From contig CAZFHA010000016.1 of assembly GCA_964518595.1 (NCBI GenBank), forward strand, positions 1 to 64,000: a stretch of 64,000 bases of DNA, written 5' to 3'. The notes below the pieces were generated by a model. That model was not told the origin of the DNA, ran no database searches, and worked only from the letters and a program-made list of their open reading frames with translations. A program made the position numbers and the translations under genes. The stretch comes from CAZFHA01 sp964518595 (GTDB taxonomy: Bacteria; Bacillota; Clostridia; Saccharofermentanales; Saccharofermentanaceae). Shown piece by piece: positions 50,615 through 60,273 of this stretch (position 1 is its first letter; the number at the start of each line of letters is the position of its first letter).

Positions 50615-53600
50615 CTACTTCCGCTTCCTTAGTATCAAGATTATGGCTGTAATACCTCCTGCAGCAGCCACCGCGATAAGCCCAATCAGCCAAGGAGAGA
50701 GGCCGCCGCTATCAACTTCTTGAATGGGCTCAATACCTTGGGTAGTAGCTGCCTCTTCCGTCATATTGGCATCTAAAACCCCATCTTCTTTGCTCTTGTC
50801 TGTTGGCACCGTAGTCTCCGGCGTCACCTTCGGTTTAAGGTCGGTAGTAGGCGCAGGTAAGGTTGGGATAGTTTCTTCAGATTCCTGTGCCGGTACCGGT
50901 GGTGTCCGAGTGGGCCTAGGTTTAGAGGTAGGTACCGGAGCTTGGGTTGGAGCTGTAGTGGGCGCTGAAGTAGGATCAGTCGGTGCCACCGTCGGTGTAG
51001 TTGGCTCAGTAGGCTCTGGAGTAGGTACTACCGTGGGCGTAGGAGTCTGGGTTGGGGTAGGTGTAGGCGCCCGAGTGGGAGTAGGCGTAGGTACATTCGT
51101 TGGAGTAGGTGTAGGGACGTCTGTAGGCGTTGGAGTAGGAACATCCGTAGGAGTAGGCGTGGGCACATCTGTCGGAGTAGGGGTAGGAACGTCCGTAGGC
51201 GTTGGGGTAGGAACATCCGTGGGGGTAGGCGTTGGTACCTCTGTCGGGGTGGGTGTGGGAACGTCTGTAGGCGTTGGAGTAGGAGTCTCTTCTAAAGCCG
51301 CAATGGCTTCTTCCAAAGCTGCCAACGCCTCATCAATATCACTCTGACTGGCAGAAGTATCGTCCAATATTGCTTCTGCTGCTATCAGAGCCTCTTGAAA
51401 ATTCTCCCAAGAAGGTGCTGTAAAGTTGCCTTGGGTTAAATCTTTCACCTCATCATATTTTGCCTGTAGTTCAGTTTTATCAGGGTTCAGTTCACCAGTG
51501 ATACGAATCTCAGCAGCAGAAGAGTACTTATTAGGCGTATCACCCAAGGTTGACGTAGACTGTAGCCGAACATGGGTCACCCCTGAAACCGGCTCAAAAG
51601 TCGCTCTTTGCCAACTAGACTCAGCGGTAAAGCTACCACTGGCCACTTCTAAGAAATTCTGACCGTTGTCGGTACTGACCAAAACTTTATAGCCAATAAT
51701 TTTACCATTAGTACCAGACTGGCGAGGTAAATAACGAATGCCATCCACCGTACCCGGCCGGTTCAAAGCAAAAGTAATATTTTGACTATCAATAGCAGCA
51801 CCAGACCAAGAAGTATGCCAAATCGTATCTAGATCATTATCCATAGCATAGAAGGCAGAGCCACTACCGGGCTGTTCCGAACCGGCACTGACTGTCAAAG
51901 CCGAAAGGGCAATATCACGGCTGTCATCTTGCTCCGGCCCAGGAGCATTTTCTAAGGTGATCTTGGCAGCTGCCAAAGTCTTGTAAGTCTGGGTAATTAA
52001 ACTTTGTTCCGCACTCTGGTCAGCCCAGACTGTCTCGGCATTTTCAAGGACAGTGATAAACTGATCCCAAGCGACTTGGGTATAATCTCTAGGATTCAAA
52101 GCACGACTCTCAGCAATCAGTGCTGCTAACTCATCTTTACTGTAGTCTCTTACCACCTTGACCACCCGCAAGTTATCCAGAATAAAATCCTGTTGACCCA
52201 ACTTGCCACTGGCACTGGTAGTGGTACCAAAAATACCAATCCAGGTTTGGCCGGAAGCACCACCAATAATGGTGGTTTGAAAAGTAGTGGGGGTAGTAGC
52301 TGCCGAGCTAAAGACTTGGATACTGTTACTGTCATAGCCCATACCATCGCCTCTGACAAAACCATATCCCCCGGCCAGACCGGTTTCGTAGTCAAAACTA
52401 ATCTCGTAGGTTTCACCGGGTTCAAAACGTAAATTCTGTGGAATCGTTTGGTAAATAACCCCTGAATAGCTACTATCATGATTTTTCAGCGACCATTCTC
52501 CACCGATGACATCATCAATTACCCGACCTCTGGTACCCTTAGCCGTATAAGGATCATGCCTTTGGGAAAGGTGAGTTCTGGGATCATTGACCCCTTGGGC
52601 ACTGCCTAAAACAAAGGGGTAGAAACTAGATACCACAGATTCAAAGTCCTGAACAAAGGTATTTTCATCAACTTGATTTTGGATATCTTTTTTGACAATA
52701 CGCAGATCGTCAAAGTAGGTATAGCCATTTCCAGCCTGTCGTTTCAAGTACAAGGTAGCTGTATCACCTTGCGCTGTAAAAGCCACTTGCATGGTTTGCA
52801 TTCGGCTGTCACGCCCGGCAGTATTATGGGAATCTACCCGGGCATAGTTTCGGGCAATAGACTCTAGGGTGTAAGCAGACAATACCTCACTTCCTGTATC
52901 CACTTCTAGGGTAGCGGCTACTTGACTGCGATTGTCCACATAAACCTGCGCCACATAACGCTCTCCCGGAATTAACCCGGTTACGTTCTGGCCGAGGCTC
53001 ATATCCTCAGCCGGATTGGTAATTTTAAGATAATCGTTGCCTAAAGTAGTAATAATAGAAGCCGAAGCCTGGTCTCCGTCAACGGTCCAAGCACTGAGGC
53101 TACCACTGTTAAAGCCGGGATCTATAATATGAGCACCTTCCCCCCATTGCACCGCTGGCGAGACCTGCTCACCTCGACAAACCACATAGGCCGTTTTGGC
53201 CGCAGTATTGAGGGTAATTTTCCCATCCACTACGGGGACGGTACCGGGTTCTCCTCGGCCTTGAGAAGTTAATTCATACACCACCACAGAAGCAAGATCT
53301 TTCCAGGTGGGCAAAAGCTCCCAGGTGGTAGTTCCACCATCATAATCCCAGTTGTAAAGTTTTTCTTCACCTTCAGTAGTCCAAGGTAACAGATATTTCA
53401 CATCGGAAAGCACGGTCACTCCATTTAGGGTAATGGTACGCTCCACAAAAGAGTCACTACGCTGAGCCGAATTTCGGCTAACTACCACTTCATCACCCTG
53501 ATCGTTTTTCAAAGTGATTTTCTTTTCCGTATTTCCGGTAGGAGAAGTCTCACCGGCACTATAGTTTTCCCAATTGGTCACCTGATAATGTTGCAAAAAT

Positions 53601-56476
53601 TTCGAAGGAACATTGACCGTAAAGGTAGTCTCCAGATAGGCATTCAAATCTACACCGCTCCAGCCTTCAAAATTGGTCAGTTGCAGACCGCCCAAAAGGG
53701 GATTGTCCGCCGTGCCACCATAAGAGGGCCAATTGAGCACAAAGGAGTCCCGCTGGTGATTACGGATAAAGCGCATCACTTCACTATTAAAGCCTTTAGA
53801 AGAAGCACCACCATACTGGCCTTCCGTCGCCCAATGTTGCCACGTGGAATTATATTCTCCCGTGGTACCGAACTCGGTACTAAAGCGCCATCCCAAATTG
53901 TTGATCTGCTCTGCTACTCTCCGGGTTTCCCAACTATCCCCATACCAAACATCCAGATAGATAAAGTCAAGTCCTGGCAAAGTCGACCCTAAAGCGTCCA
54001 GCCTTGTCTGACGGGCGCCGCTACCTAAGTCATAATTACGGTTAATCGTATAGGCGGGATCCAGCCAATCCCATCCGTCAGGATTATTAGGAGAATTAAG
54101 CAGTTCATCAGAAAAAGCCTGCGCCTCCGGATAAGCTTCCTGAGCATTAATATGAATCCCAATTTCCGCATCATAAGCGTGGGCAATATCAATCATCTGG
54201 TTCATTTCGGCAGCGCCGCCAATTTTATCACCCACATCCGCATAATCTGGGTGTCCCGAGTCATGGCCTTCACTACCATAACCCTTAAGCATAACCGCTT
54301 GAGGCAAACCATCCGTAGCCAGATAGACCTTTTTGATATTATCGGCCACTTTTAGGAAGGGTTGAGCCGCTTGGCTGGCAAAATTATAGGCGATCCGATA
54401 ATTAACCAGATCAGGAATCTCCTCTGCACCTTGAGGGTTATTCATAATATCCCGATAGGCAATAGCTCCATCCTGCCAATTGGCCTTACCGTCCTCATTA
54501 ATGTCGGAGGTAATGCAAACTTTAGCTTTAGGCAGTTCACTGACAGGGGTTTGACCATAGGAGGCTGCTGCGGCAATATCACCATAATCATGATACCAAG
54601 GAGCACTGGACAAAGAGATGCTATCCCCACTACTACTGTAGAGCACACGGCGGTCACTTTTCGCCTCGGAATTACTCCAGAGTCCGGCACTTAAACCATC
54701 CGCAGACACAAATCCATAGGCATAACCGGCTTTAGTATTAGCCACAAAGCCATTATCAAAATAAATAGTCTTATCTCCGGATACTCTAGTATCCCCGGAA
54801 TTATTAGCCCCTTTAAACTCGGTATCTTCTTGCTGATTATTAATAGTCAAAAGATTAAGCTCAGGAACAGCAATGGTATTAAGTTTGCCGCTACCACTAT
54901 TTTCTAAAGAGATAAATTCATAAATCACATCATTATCAACGACCTGAATTTTAATCTGAGCGGATATAATCAAGTTGGAGGCAGGAAGATCGGCTGTAAG
55001 AGCATAAACCACCCCATCAGCAGAAGTTTCAAGTAGCTCCACCGTTGGTACTACCACCGTTCCATTCAGTTCAAGCTTATTAATTGTCTTAGTTTGCCCC
55101 CAAAAGCGCTTACCGCTTTCCAGATCTTCATAATAGATAATTCGCGGGAAGTTTCGATCCACTTCCACAGCCAAAGCCTCAGAGGCAATTCTCTGGCTAT
55201 CCACCGTCTCTGGATATTCCAAACGGTAGTTAATATTCCGCAAAAAAACATCGCTCGTTAGGCCGCTATAGGTTCCGGCCTTAAAGGCAATTTGCCCAGC
55301 CGTCAGATTTTCTAATCCAGCCACAGCTCCGGAAAAAATACTCGTGTCGTCCAGCCAAATATTGAGGTTCCCCTCTTGAAACTGTGCCTTTAGGCGAACT
55401 TCCGTACCGGCTACCGGAGCCGCCGCCAGACTATTGCTCCAGCTACCCACACCATTAATTTTGTACTCATAATACCAACCACCGCTATTATAGCCCACGG
55501 CTGCCCAAGTATCAGAATTCTGGTATCTAAAGTAGAGAGCAAAGCGTTCTTCATCTGCCTCTTTCGTTGGTTTAACCACCACTTCAACGGTTCCATTCTT
55601 AACATCTGCCATGGTTATGTCCTGAACCACCGCCGGGTTATTGCCATTATTATTACCGGCTTCCGACCAGAGGTGCAACCAGTCTATACCACCAATCTGT
55701 ACAGTTTCAAAAATCTGACCGGTTTTATTCGCTAAAAATTGCCAATTCCCCGGCTCTGTCATTCCCGTATAACTTACATTGCGAAAATTTAGATTCGTAT
55801 ATTGACTGCCATAGGTACCGGCGCGAAAACCCACCTTACCAGTTCCGGCAGCACCAATAGCGCCAAAAACCGCTGCATTTACAGTCTGACTCTGACTCTC
55901 ATTAACGGTAACCTTTATCGTACTGCCAGATAGTTCTGCCTTAATGTGAAATGAAGCGTTATCGCCTGGCAACGCTAATGAATTTAGTTGTCCCCAGTTC
56001 CCCACTCCCGCAGACATGTATTGATAGAACCAGCCTGCCGCATTATAACCAACATAGAGCCAGTTATTGGTATCAACATATTTGAGATAAAAATTAAGCC
56101 TAGTGGCAGAGGTTGTGCCTACCTGCATAATATCGGCTTCAAAAACACTGTTGTCCGTCACTTGAGACAGATCATTCAGTAAAATTGCCGGAGCGTTGGA
56201 AGCCCCGGCTTCGGCATTGCCATTACCACTGCCGGATTTCATGTGAAACCAACTCTCCGTGTCGGTTTTTTCTTTAGCAAACTGACCGGGAGTACTTATC
56301 ATCTGCCATTGGTTATGGATTTCCGCTTGTGTCACCGTCTCTGTCCGGATAATTTCTGCAGCTTCCACAATAGCTCCGGACAGTGGCGGTAGTAGCCCCA
56401 GAACCAGGGTCACTACCAGACTTGTTATAACTAACAAACTCACACCAGCTAAACTTTTCCGTGACTGTTTTCTCAT
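50615..56476 (-). CDS. Membrane-anchored GH101 endo-alpha-N-acetylgalactosaminidase
   Basis: A 1953-residue surface enzyme that would release Gal-beta-1,3-GalNAc from mucin O-glycans. Order: signal peptide; two concanavalin-like repeats (about 45-235 and 240-425; WLYVGYNAAGWFYQYM vs WAAVGYNSGGWYYEY); the GH101 core with DINEDGKANWQDGAIAYR, nucleophile Asp842 in YLDVW and acid/base Glu868 in STEFG; carbohydrate-binding beta-sandwiches; a FIVAR-like segment; an F5/8-type CBM32 (about 1530-1660, IWHTSWSG); a second FIVAR-like helix pair; a Pro-Thr repeat linker (about 1731-1818); and a C-terminal membrane helix ending RKRK. No LPXTG motif is visible, so anchoring is by the helix. AAGGAGG precedes the start, 19 bp after the GH112 gene. 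Confidence 0.93.
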   Translation of the reverse strand: MRKQSRKSLAGVSLLVITSLVVTLVLGLLPPLSGAIVEAAEIIRTETVTQAEIHNQWQMISTPGQFAKEKTDTESWFHMKSGSGNGNAEAGASNAPAILLNDLSQVTDNSVFEADIMQVGTTSATRLNFYLKYVDTNNWLYVGYNAAGWFYQYMSAGVGNWGQLNSLALPGDNASFHIKAELSGSTIKVTVNESQSQTVNAAVFGAIGAAGTGKVGFRAGTYGSQYTNLNFRNVSYTGMTEPGNWQFLANKTGQIFETVQIGGIDWLHLWSEAGNNNGNNPAVVQDITMADVKNGTVEVVVKPTKEADEERFALYFRYQNSDTWAAVGYNSGGWYYEYKINGVGSWSNSLAAAPVAGTEVRLKAQFQEGNLNIWLDDTSIFSGAVAGLENLTAGQIAFKAGTYSGLTSDVFLRNINYRLEYPETVDSQRIASEALAVEVDRNFPRIIYYEDLESGKRFWGQTKTINKLELNGTVVVPTVELLETSADGVVYALTADLPASNLIISAQIKIQVVDNDVIYEFISLENSGSGKLNTIAVPELNLLTINNQQEDTEFKGANNSGDTRVSGDKTIYFDNGFVANTKAGYAYGFVSADGLSAGLWSNSEAKSDRRVLYSSSGDSISLSSAPWYHDYGDIAAAASYGQTPVSELPKAKVCITSDINEDGKANWQDGAIAYRDIMNNPQGAEEIPDLVNYRIAYNFASQAAQPFLKVADNIKKVYLATDGLPQAVMLKGYGSEGHDSGHPDYADVGDKIGGAAEMNQMIDIAHAYDAEIGIHINAQEAYPEAQAFSDELLNSPNNPDGWDWLDPAYTINRNYDLGSGARQTRLDALGSTLPGLDFIYLDVWYGDSWETRRVAEQINNLGWRFSTEFGTTGEYNSTWQHWATEGQYGGASSKGFNSEVMRFIRNHQRDSFVLNWPSYGGTADNPLLGGLQLTNFEGWSGVDLNAYLETTFTVNVPSKFLQHYQVTNWENYSAGETSPTGNTEKKITLKNDQGDEVVVSRNSAQRSDSFVERTITLNGVTVLSDVKYLLPWTTEGEEKLYNWDYDGGTTTWELLPTWKDLASVVVYELTSQGRGEPGTVPVVDGKITLNTAAKTAYVVCRGEQVSPAVQWGEGAHIIDPGFNSGSLSAWTVDGDQASASIITTLGNDYLKITNPAEDMSLGQNVTGLIPGERYVAQVYVDNRSQVAATLEVDTGSEVLSAYTLESIARNYARVDSHNTAGRDSRMQTMQVAFTAQGDTATLYLKRQAGNGYTYFDDLRIVKKDIQNQVDENTFVQDFESVVSSFYPFVLGSAQGVNDPRTHLSQRHDPYTAKGTRGRVIDDVIGGEWSLKNHDSSYSGVIYQTIPQNLRFEPGETYEISFDYETGLAGGYGFVRGDGMGYDSNSIQVFSSAATTPTTFQTTIIGGASGQTWIGIFGTTTSASGKLGQQDFILDNLRVVKVVRDYSKDELAALIAESRALNPRDYTQVAWDQFITVLENAETVWADQSAEQSLITQTYKTLAAAKITLENAPGPEQDDSRDIALSALTVSAGSEQPGSGSAFYAMDNDLDTIWHTSWSGAAIDSQNITFALNRPGTVDGIRYLPRQSGTNGKIIGYKVLVSTDNGQNFLEVASGSFTAESSWQRATFEPVSGVTHVRLQSTSTLGDTPNKYSSAAEIRITGELNPDKTELQAKYDEVKDLTQGNFTAPSWENFQEALIAAEAILDDTSASQSDIDEALAALEEAIAALEETPTPTPTDVPTPTPTEVPTPTPTDVPTPTPTDVPTPTPTDVPTPTPTDVPTPTPTDVPTPTPTNVPTPTPTRAPTPTPTQTPTPTVVPTPEPTEPTTPTVAPTDPTSAPTTAPTQAPVPTSKPRPTRTPPVPAQESEETIPTLPAPTTDLKPKVTPETTVPTDKSKEDGVLDANMTEEAATTQGIEPIQEVDSGGLSPWLIGLIAVAAAGGITAIILILRKRK
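51022..51285 (-). repeat. 24-bp tandem repeats coding for a Pro-Thr linker
   Basis: About ten 8-residue units of PTPTPTDV (variants EV, NV, RA, QT), a wall-spanning or heavily glycosylated stalk of the GH101 protein. The repeats are similar in DNA, so copy number may vary by slippage. Confidence 0.85.
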
Positions 56477-56495
56477 ACCTAGACCTCCTTAACGT

Positions 56496-58691
56496 TTATG
56501 ACCTTACAGCATCTATTTTTGTTCCAACTATCTCAAACCATTTGATCTCATTAGGCAGTAAATCCAGTTCGAAGGATTGACCCTTATCTTGATAAACTCT
56601 GGTACTCTGGGCTTCATAGGTACTATTAACCACACAAAATCTGCCATTTTCCGGATAAGCATGAACATCAACAAAATAATTATCACTAAACCAAGTCTTT
56701 AGCTTCTCCTCACCACCAGCAGACCACAGAATTGCCCGGTAAAGTAAGCGGCTATTTGCAAAACTATAAGGGAGGCCGCTTATGTAAACACTGCGACCGG
56801 CACCAAAGGAGTTAACTGCCAGTTGCACCCCTTGCCGCCGCTGGCACAGAATCTCTGTATTTTCAAAAGCATAAATATTCGGCTGACCCTCGCCAAAATC
56901 AATCCGCTCTTGGCAATCAGCCGTAATAAAGTGACTTTGTTCTTCCCAATTGTACTTATCATAATTTAAGGTAAAGCCATTCTCTTTCTCTACGCCTAAA
57001 AGACCGGCCAATTGAAAAATCCTCCCTTGATAAAGGGTAGCAGAGGGCTCTCCAATTCCAATAAAACCTCCACCGCCGTGTACGAATGCCCGAATTAAAC
57101 TCACTAACTGAGGGTTCTGCCAAAGAGTACCTCCGGAGTGAGCCGTATCCCCGTCCCCCACTGTAATTAGAACATCTACCTGATTTATAAGTTCCGGCCT
57201 AGACAACAAATCATCGAAGGAAATGAACTCCACCGCCAGTGCCGCTCCAGACAAAACTTCCAAGACACCGGCATAGCTATAATTCTGGCGCTGATACAGA
57301 GCATGAGCCACCATGTGATTCCCCCAAGAGCGCATTTTTCCCCAGCAGTTCAACACAGCCACCCGCTGGGCACAATAGGGTACAGTTCCCTTAATGTTCT
57401 CATAAAGCTCTCGAAACTCCTGACAAACCGCTTCCACATAATCCACGAAATCAGGAAATTCACAGGCCAATTTTAAGTAACCGCCATAACCAATTCGATC
57501 AATAGGCTTACGCAGAATGGCTCGCCGAGCCGTCACCCAATTCTCCTTGGCTTCCTTCACCGGATCGCCACCTTCATGGAATGTATCAGGAAAAAAGTAA
57601 GGCAAAAAACGCCCCTCTCGATAGCGTACTCCCGTAATATCTGAAATTAGGCGTAGGGTACTACCATTACCTACACTACCGACCACCGCATCAAGACCAA
57701 TGGTACTGAACTCTTCCATAAAGGGCTCTGTTCCAATCCAATGATCGCCTAAAAACATCATGGCTTCCTTACCGTACTGGTGGGTAATATCCACTAGTTC
57801 CTTAGCTAAGGCTGCCACCTCCCGCCGCTGGAAAGCCATAAAATCTAAATATTCTCGTGAAGGAATTCGGTACTGATTGTTATAATAGCCCTGATCAATA
57901 ATGTATTCTGCTCGAAAAGGGTAGCCCACTTCCCGTTCAAAACGTTCTAAAATATAGGGACTCACCGACGCTGAGTACCCATACCAATCCACAAATTTTT
58001 CTCTGGCCAATTCATCAAAAATCAGCGTAAACTGGTGAAAAAAAGTCGTAAACCGCACCACATCCACATGGGGATTCTGCTCTAAAAAATCGCGTAAACG
58101 CTGAATACTATGCTCCCGGCTCTTAGGCTGCCGCACATCAAAAGTAATTTGATGCTCAACCCCTTCCCAATTATTCACCACTGCATTGTACATATGTACC
58201 GGATCCCAAATCAGGTAAGCCAAAAAACTAACACTATATTCATGAAAGAGCTTCACCCCGGTAATAACAACCGTTCCTGTCTCCGGCTCATAATGCCACT
58301 GAGAAACCGGTACCACCTCCCCGGTAGTACGGTCAATAACTTCCCACCAGCGCGCTCGGTCATCCCTCTCATTAACTTGAAGCAACTGTCGATTAATACC
58401 GGTCATTAAAATAACTTCCAGAACCGGCTTAGTTGCAGTGTAAAAAGGCGTCACAAGGTAGCACTGTTGCACTTCCTCAGGATGAGCCTTAGCCCAGGGA
58501 TTATCCTTACGTGTGGTGTAATAGGTTGCATAGACCTTTGCTCCCGTCTCCCTTAGCGCCACAGGAAAATCCGTACCGTCACAATCACGAATAGCGTCGG
58601 CACCCCATCGCTTCATCAAGTTCAAAGTCTCCTCTACCACATCCACATCTGTGGGAATGGTCACCCGGCCAACCCTAGAATCCTTATTCAT
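56496..58691 (-). CDS. GH112 galacto-N-biose/lacto-N-biose phosphorylase
   Basis: A 731-residue cytoplasmic phosphorylase splitting Gal-beta-1,3-HexNAc with phosphate into Gal-1-P and HexNAc. Family landmarks: GRVTIPTDVDVV, RWGADAIRDCDGTDFP, FLGDHWIGTEPF (the Asp is the probable catalytic acid) and a C-terminal glutamine-amidotransferase-like domain. The ATG at 58691 has AAAGGAG eight bases upstream. It is first in the operon with the GH101 gene, which fits galacto-N-biose as substrate. Some GH112 enzymes act on Gal-beta-1,4-L-rhamnose, and rhaBA are in this window, but the GH101 link favours galacto-N-biose. Confidence 0.93.
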   Translation of the reverse strand: MNKDSRVGRVTIPTDVDVVEETLNLMKRWGADAIRDCDGTDFPVALRETGAKVYATYYTTRKDNPWAKAHPEEVQQCYLVTPFYTATKPVLEVILMTGINRQLLQVNERDDRARWWEVIDRTTGEVVPVSQWHYEPETGTVVITGVKLFHEYSVSFLAYLIWDPVHMYNAVVNNWEGVEHQITFDVRQPKSREHSIQRLRDFLEQNPHVDVVRFTTFFHQFTLIFDELAREKFVDWYGYSASVSPYILERFEREVGYPFRAEYIIDQGYYNNQYRIPSREYLDFMAFQRREVAALAKELVDITHQYGKEAMMFLGDHWIGTEPFMEEFSTIGLDAVVGSVGNGSTLRLISDITGVRYREGRFLPYFFPDTFHEGGDPVKEAKENWVTARRAILRKPIDRIGYGGYLKLACEFPDFVDYVEAVCQEFRELYENIKGTVPYCAQRVAVLNCWGKMRSWGNHMVAHALYQRQNYSYAGVLEVLSGAALAVEFISFDDLLSRPELINQVDVLITVGDGDTAHSGGTLWQNPQLVSLIRAFVHGGGGFIGIGEPSATLYQGRIFQLAGLLGVEKENGFTLNYDKYNWEEQSHFITADCQERIDFGEGQPNIYAFENTEILCQRRQGVQLAVNSFGAGRSVYISGLPYSFANSRLLYRAILWSAGGEEKLKTWFSDNYFVDVHAYPENGRFCVVNSTYEAQSTRVYQDKGQSFELDLLPNEIKWFEIVGTKIDAVRS

Positions 58692-58749
58692 ACAGGCAAG
58701 CTCCTTTATAGCTAATTTCACTTATAGGGTCAGTGTAAACTTGCAAACT

Positions 58750-58777
58750 GTATTAATCTATGCTATTGTTGCCACAA
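58750..58777 (-). promoter_or_regulatory. Putative promoter of the GH112-GH101 operon
   Basis: Minus strand TTGTGG (complement of 58772-58777), 16-bp spacer, TAATAC (complement of 58750-58755), about 60 bp before the GH112 ATG. It sits in the divergent region shared with the AraC gene. Confidence 0.4.
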
Positions 58778-58932
58778 AAAGAAGATATATTGCTTTTTTA
58801 TGTTAAAACCACAAAATGGCAGAAAAACCAAACAGATATTTATCATTTTTGTCAAGGAGTTTTTGTAAATCTCGAGTAAAAACGGTAAAACACTGGCTAA
58901 TCAAACTATAACAGTAGAATAGGGAGGCTAAA

Positions 58933-59778
58933 ATGAGCAGCAATCGGTATCTCTTCGAAACCAATCAAATGGATCAAATCAAGGCCAGTCTGCTCTATGT
59001 TAGCACCTCCTGCTTTGGTCAAGATTGGAATAGTGTCCCTCACAGCCACAACTTTACAGAAATAATCTATGTGATCTCGGGCAAAGGTCTCTTCCTTTGC
59101 GAAAACCATCAACAAGTCCTGGAAAAAGACGATCTCTTAATTATTCCTCCCCATACCCAGCACACGGAATCTAGCAGTCCCCAGTTTCCTATAGAGTATA
59201 TCGTCCTGGGAGTAAAAGAGCTGGAATTTGTACTGGAAAGCGACGAACAAAAAGTTGCGCCGGAAGAGAAACGCTTTCGGCACTATAACTTTACAACACA
59301 CGCGGAGGAAATGCACTATCTCTGCTCCAGTCTCCTACTGGAGGCAGAGCAGAAAAAAGAAAACTACCTTGCCCTCTGCCAAGCCCTTCTGGATATCTTG
59401 CTGATCAAAATTATGCGCCGAGGAAATCTGGCCGTTTCCATCAGTGACAACAAGAAATCCAGCCGGGAATGTGCCTATATTAAGCGTTATATTGATAATC
59501 ACTACGCCGAAGCTATAACGTTAGACAGCCTAGCAGCTTTGGCTCACATGAATAAATACTATCTGGTTCATGCCTTCAAAAGGGAAAACGGCCTTTCGCC
59601 CATCACATACCTTATTAAGCGCCGCATTTTGGAAAGTAAAAGCTTACTCCAAAGCACGGATCATTCCCTCTCCCATATCGCCCACACCTTGGGCTTTTCT
59701 TCCCAAAGCTATTTCTCCCAGAGTTTTCGACGCATGGAAGGTATTAGCCCTAACCAATACCGGCGTCAAGTCACCTGA
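58933..59778 (+). CDS. AraC-family regulator of the GH112-GH101 operon
   Basis: A 281-residue regulator with an N-terminal cupin (VPHSHNFTEIIYVISGKGL, IPPHTQHTESS) and a C-terminal AraC domain (about 180-278: LGFSSQSYFSQSFRRMEGISPNQYRR). GGGAGG precedes the ATG. Divergent transcription from the GH112 gene makes that operon the likely target, with a mucin-derived sugar as probable inducer. Confidence 0.9.
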   Translation: MSSNRYLFETNQMDQIKASLLYVSTSCFGQDWNSVPHSHNFTEIIYVISGKGLFLCENHQQVLEKDDLLIIPPHTQHTESSSPQFPIEYIVLGVKELEFVLESDEQKVAPEEKRFRHYNFTTHAEEMHYLCSSLLLEAEQKKENYLALCQALLDILLIKIMRRGNLAVSISDNKKSSRECAYIKRYIDNHYAEAITLDSLAALAHMNKYYLVHAFKRENGLSPITYLIKRRILESKSLLQSTDHSLSHIAHTLGFSSQSYFSQSFRRMEGISPNQYRRQVT

Positions 59779-59787
59779 AAGCGCTCT

Positions 59788-60123
59788 TTAGTGTCGGCTA
59801 TTCCGATAAATTTTAACCGAGGAAACAATGGCATAGACAAGCATAGTAATTGTCAGAATCAGAGTAATCCCAAAAAGATCTGACCAATGCAATGCAATCT
59901 GCAGAGCCACAGTCAAGAAGGTAAAGCCCACCAGAATAAAAACCACCTTGGACTGCTTATAGTAAGGAGTCTTGTTCATCCGCCGCCGCTCTTCTTTGGA
60001 GGCGTAGAGATAGGCATTATTGAACAGAAAGCCCCGCTGCTTATGTTGAAAATAAGCAATCACCCAAGAAGTTAGGGCTAATATGCTTAAAATGACTATC
60101 ATAACAATCTCACCTGTTTTCAT
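59788..60123 (-). CDS. DUF3784-like membrane protein
   Basis: A 111-residue protein with three hydrophobic segments around the cytoplasmic loop NNAYLYASKEERRRM, resembling the DUF3784 family, which is common next to other genes in Clostridia. Its AAGGAG site lies at the very end of the upstream 48-codon gene, 3 bp after whose stop it begins. Function unknown. Confidence 0.75.
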   Translation of the reverse strand: MKTGEIVMIVILSILALTSWVIAYFQHKQRGFLFNNAYLYASKEERRRMNKTPYYKQSKVVFILVGFTFLTVALQIALHWSDLFGITLILTITMLVYAIVSSVKIYRNSRH

Positions 60124-60126
60124 ACG

Positions 60127-60273
60127 TCACTCCTTGTTCGGAAGAGTCGGTGCTTTAGCCAAGAGCGCCCGCTTTTCTGTCCGCCATTTTCTAAAATAAT
60201 ATACGCCTAAAATAACAATGGCAATGGCATTGAATTCAATTAAAAATAAAATCGCCACAAGTACCGCAATCAT
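60127..60273 (-). CDS. 48-residue membrane peptide overlapping trpA
   Basis: Minus-strand frame starting MIAVLVAILFLIEFNAIAIV, a single hydrophobic helix, followed by a basic polar tail (RKWRTEKR). It overlaps the last 38 bases of trpA in another frame and stops 3 bp before the DUF3784-like gene, whose ribosome binding site it contains. No strong ribosome binding site of its own, so it may be translated by coupling to trpA. Confidence 0.5.
   Translation of the reverse strand: MIAVLVAILFLIEFNAIAIVILGVYYFRKWRTEKRALLAKAPTLPNKE

Noticed and set aside
50880..50915. Possible LPXTG-like sortase signal in the GH101 C-terminus.
   Set aside because: The LP dipeptides there (TLPAPT and similar) lie far from the final helix and do not fit LPxTG followed by helix and basic tail.
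50724..51347. A 207-codon plus-strand frame rich in Gly-Val repeats opposite the GH101 linker.
   Set aside because: It is the antisense reading of the Pro-Thr repeat (GTx/GGx codons). It has no ribosome binding site and lies wholly within the GH101 gene.
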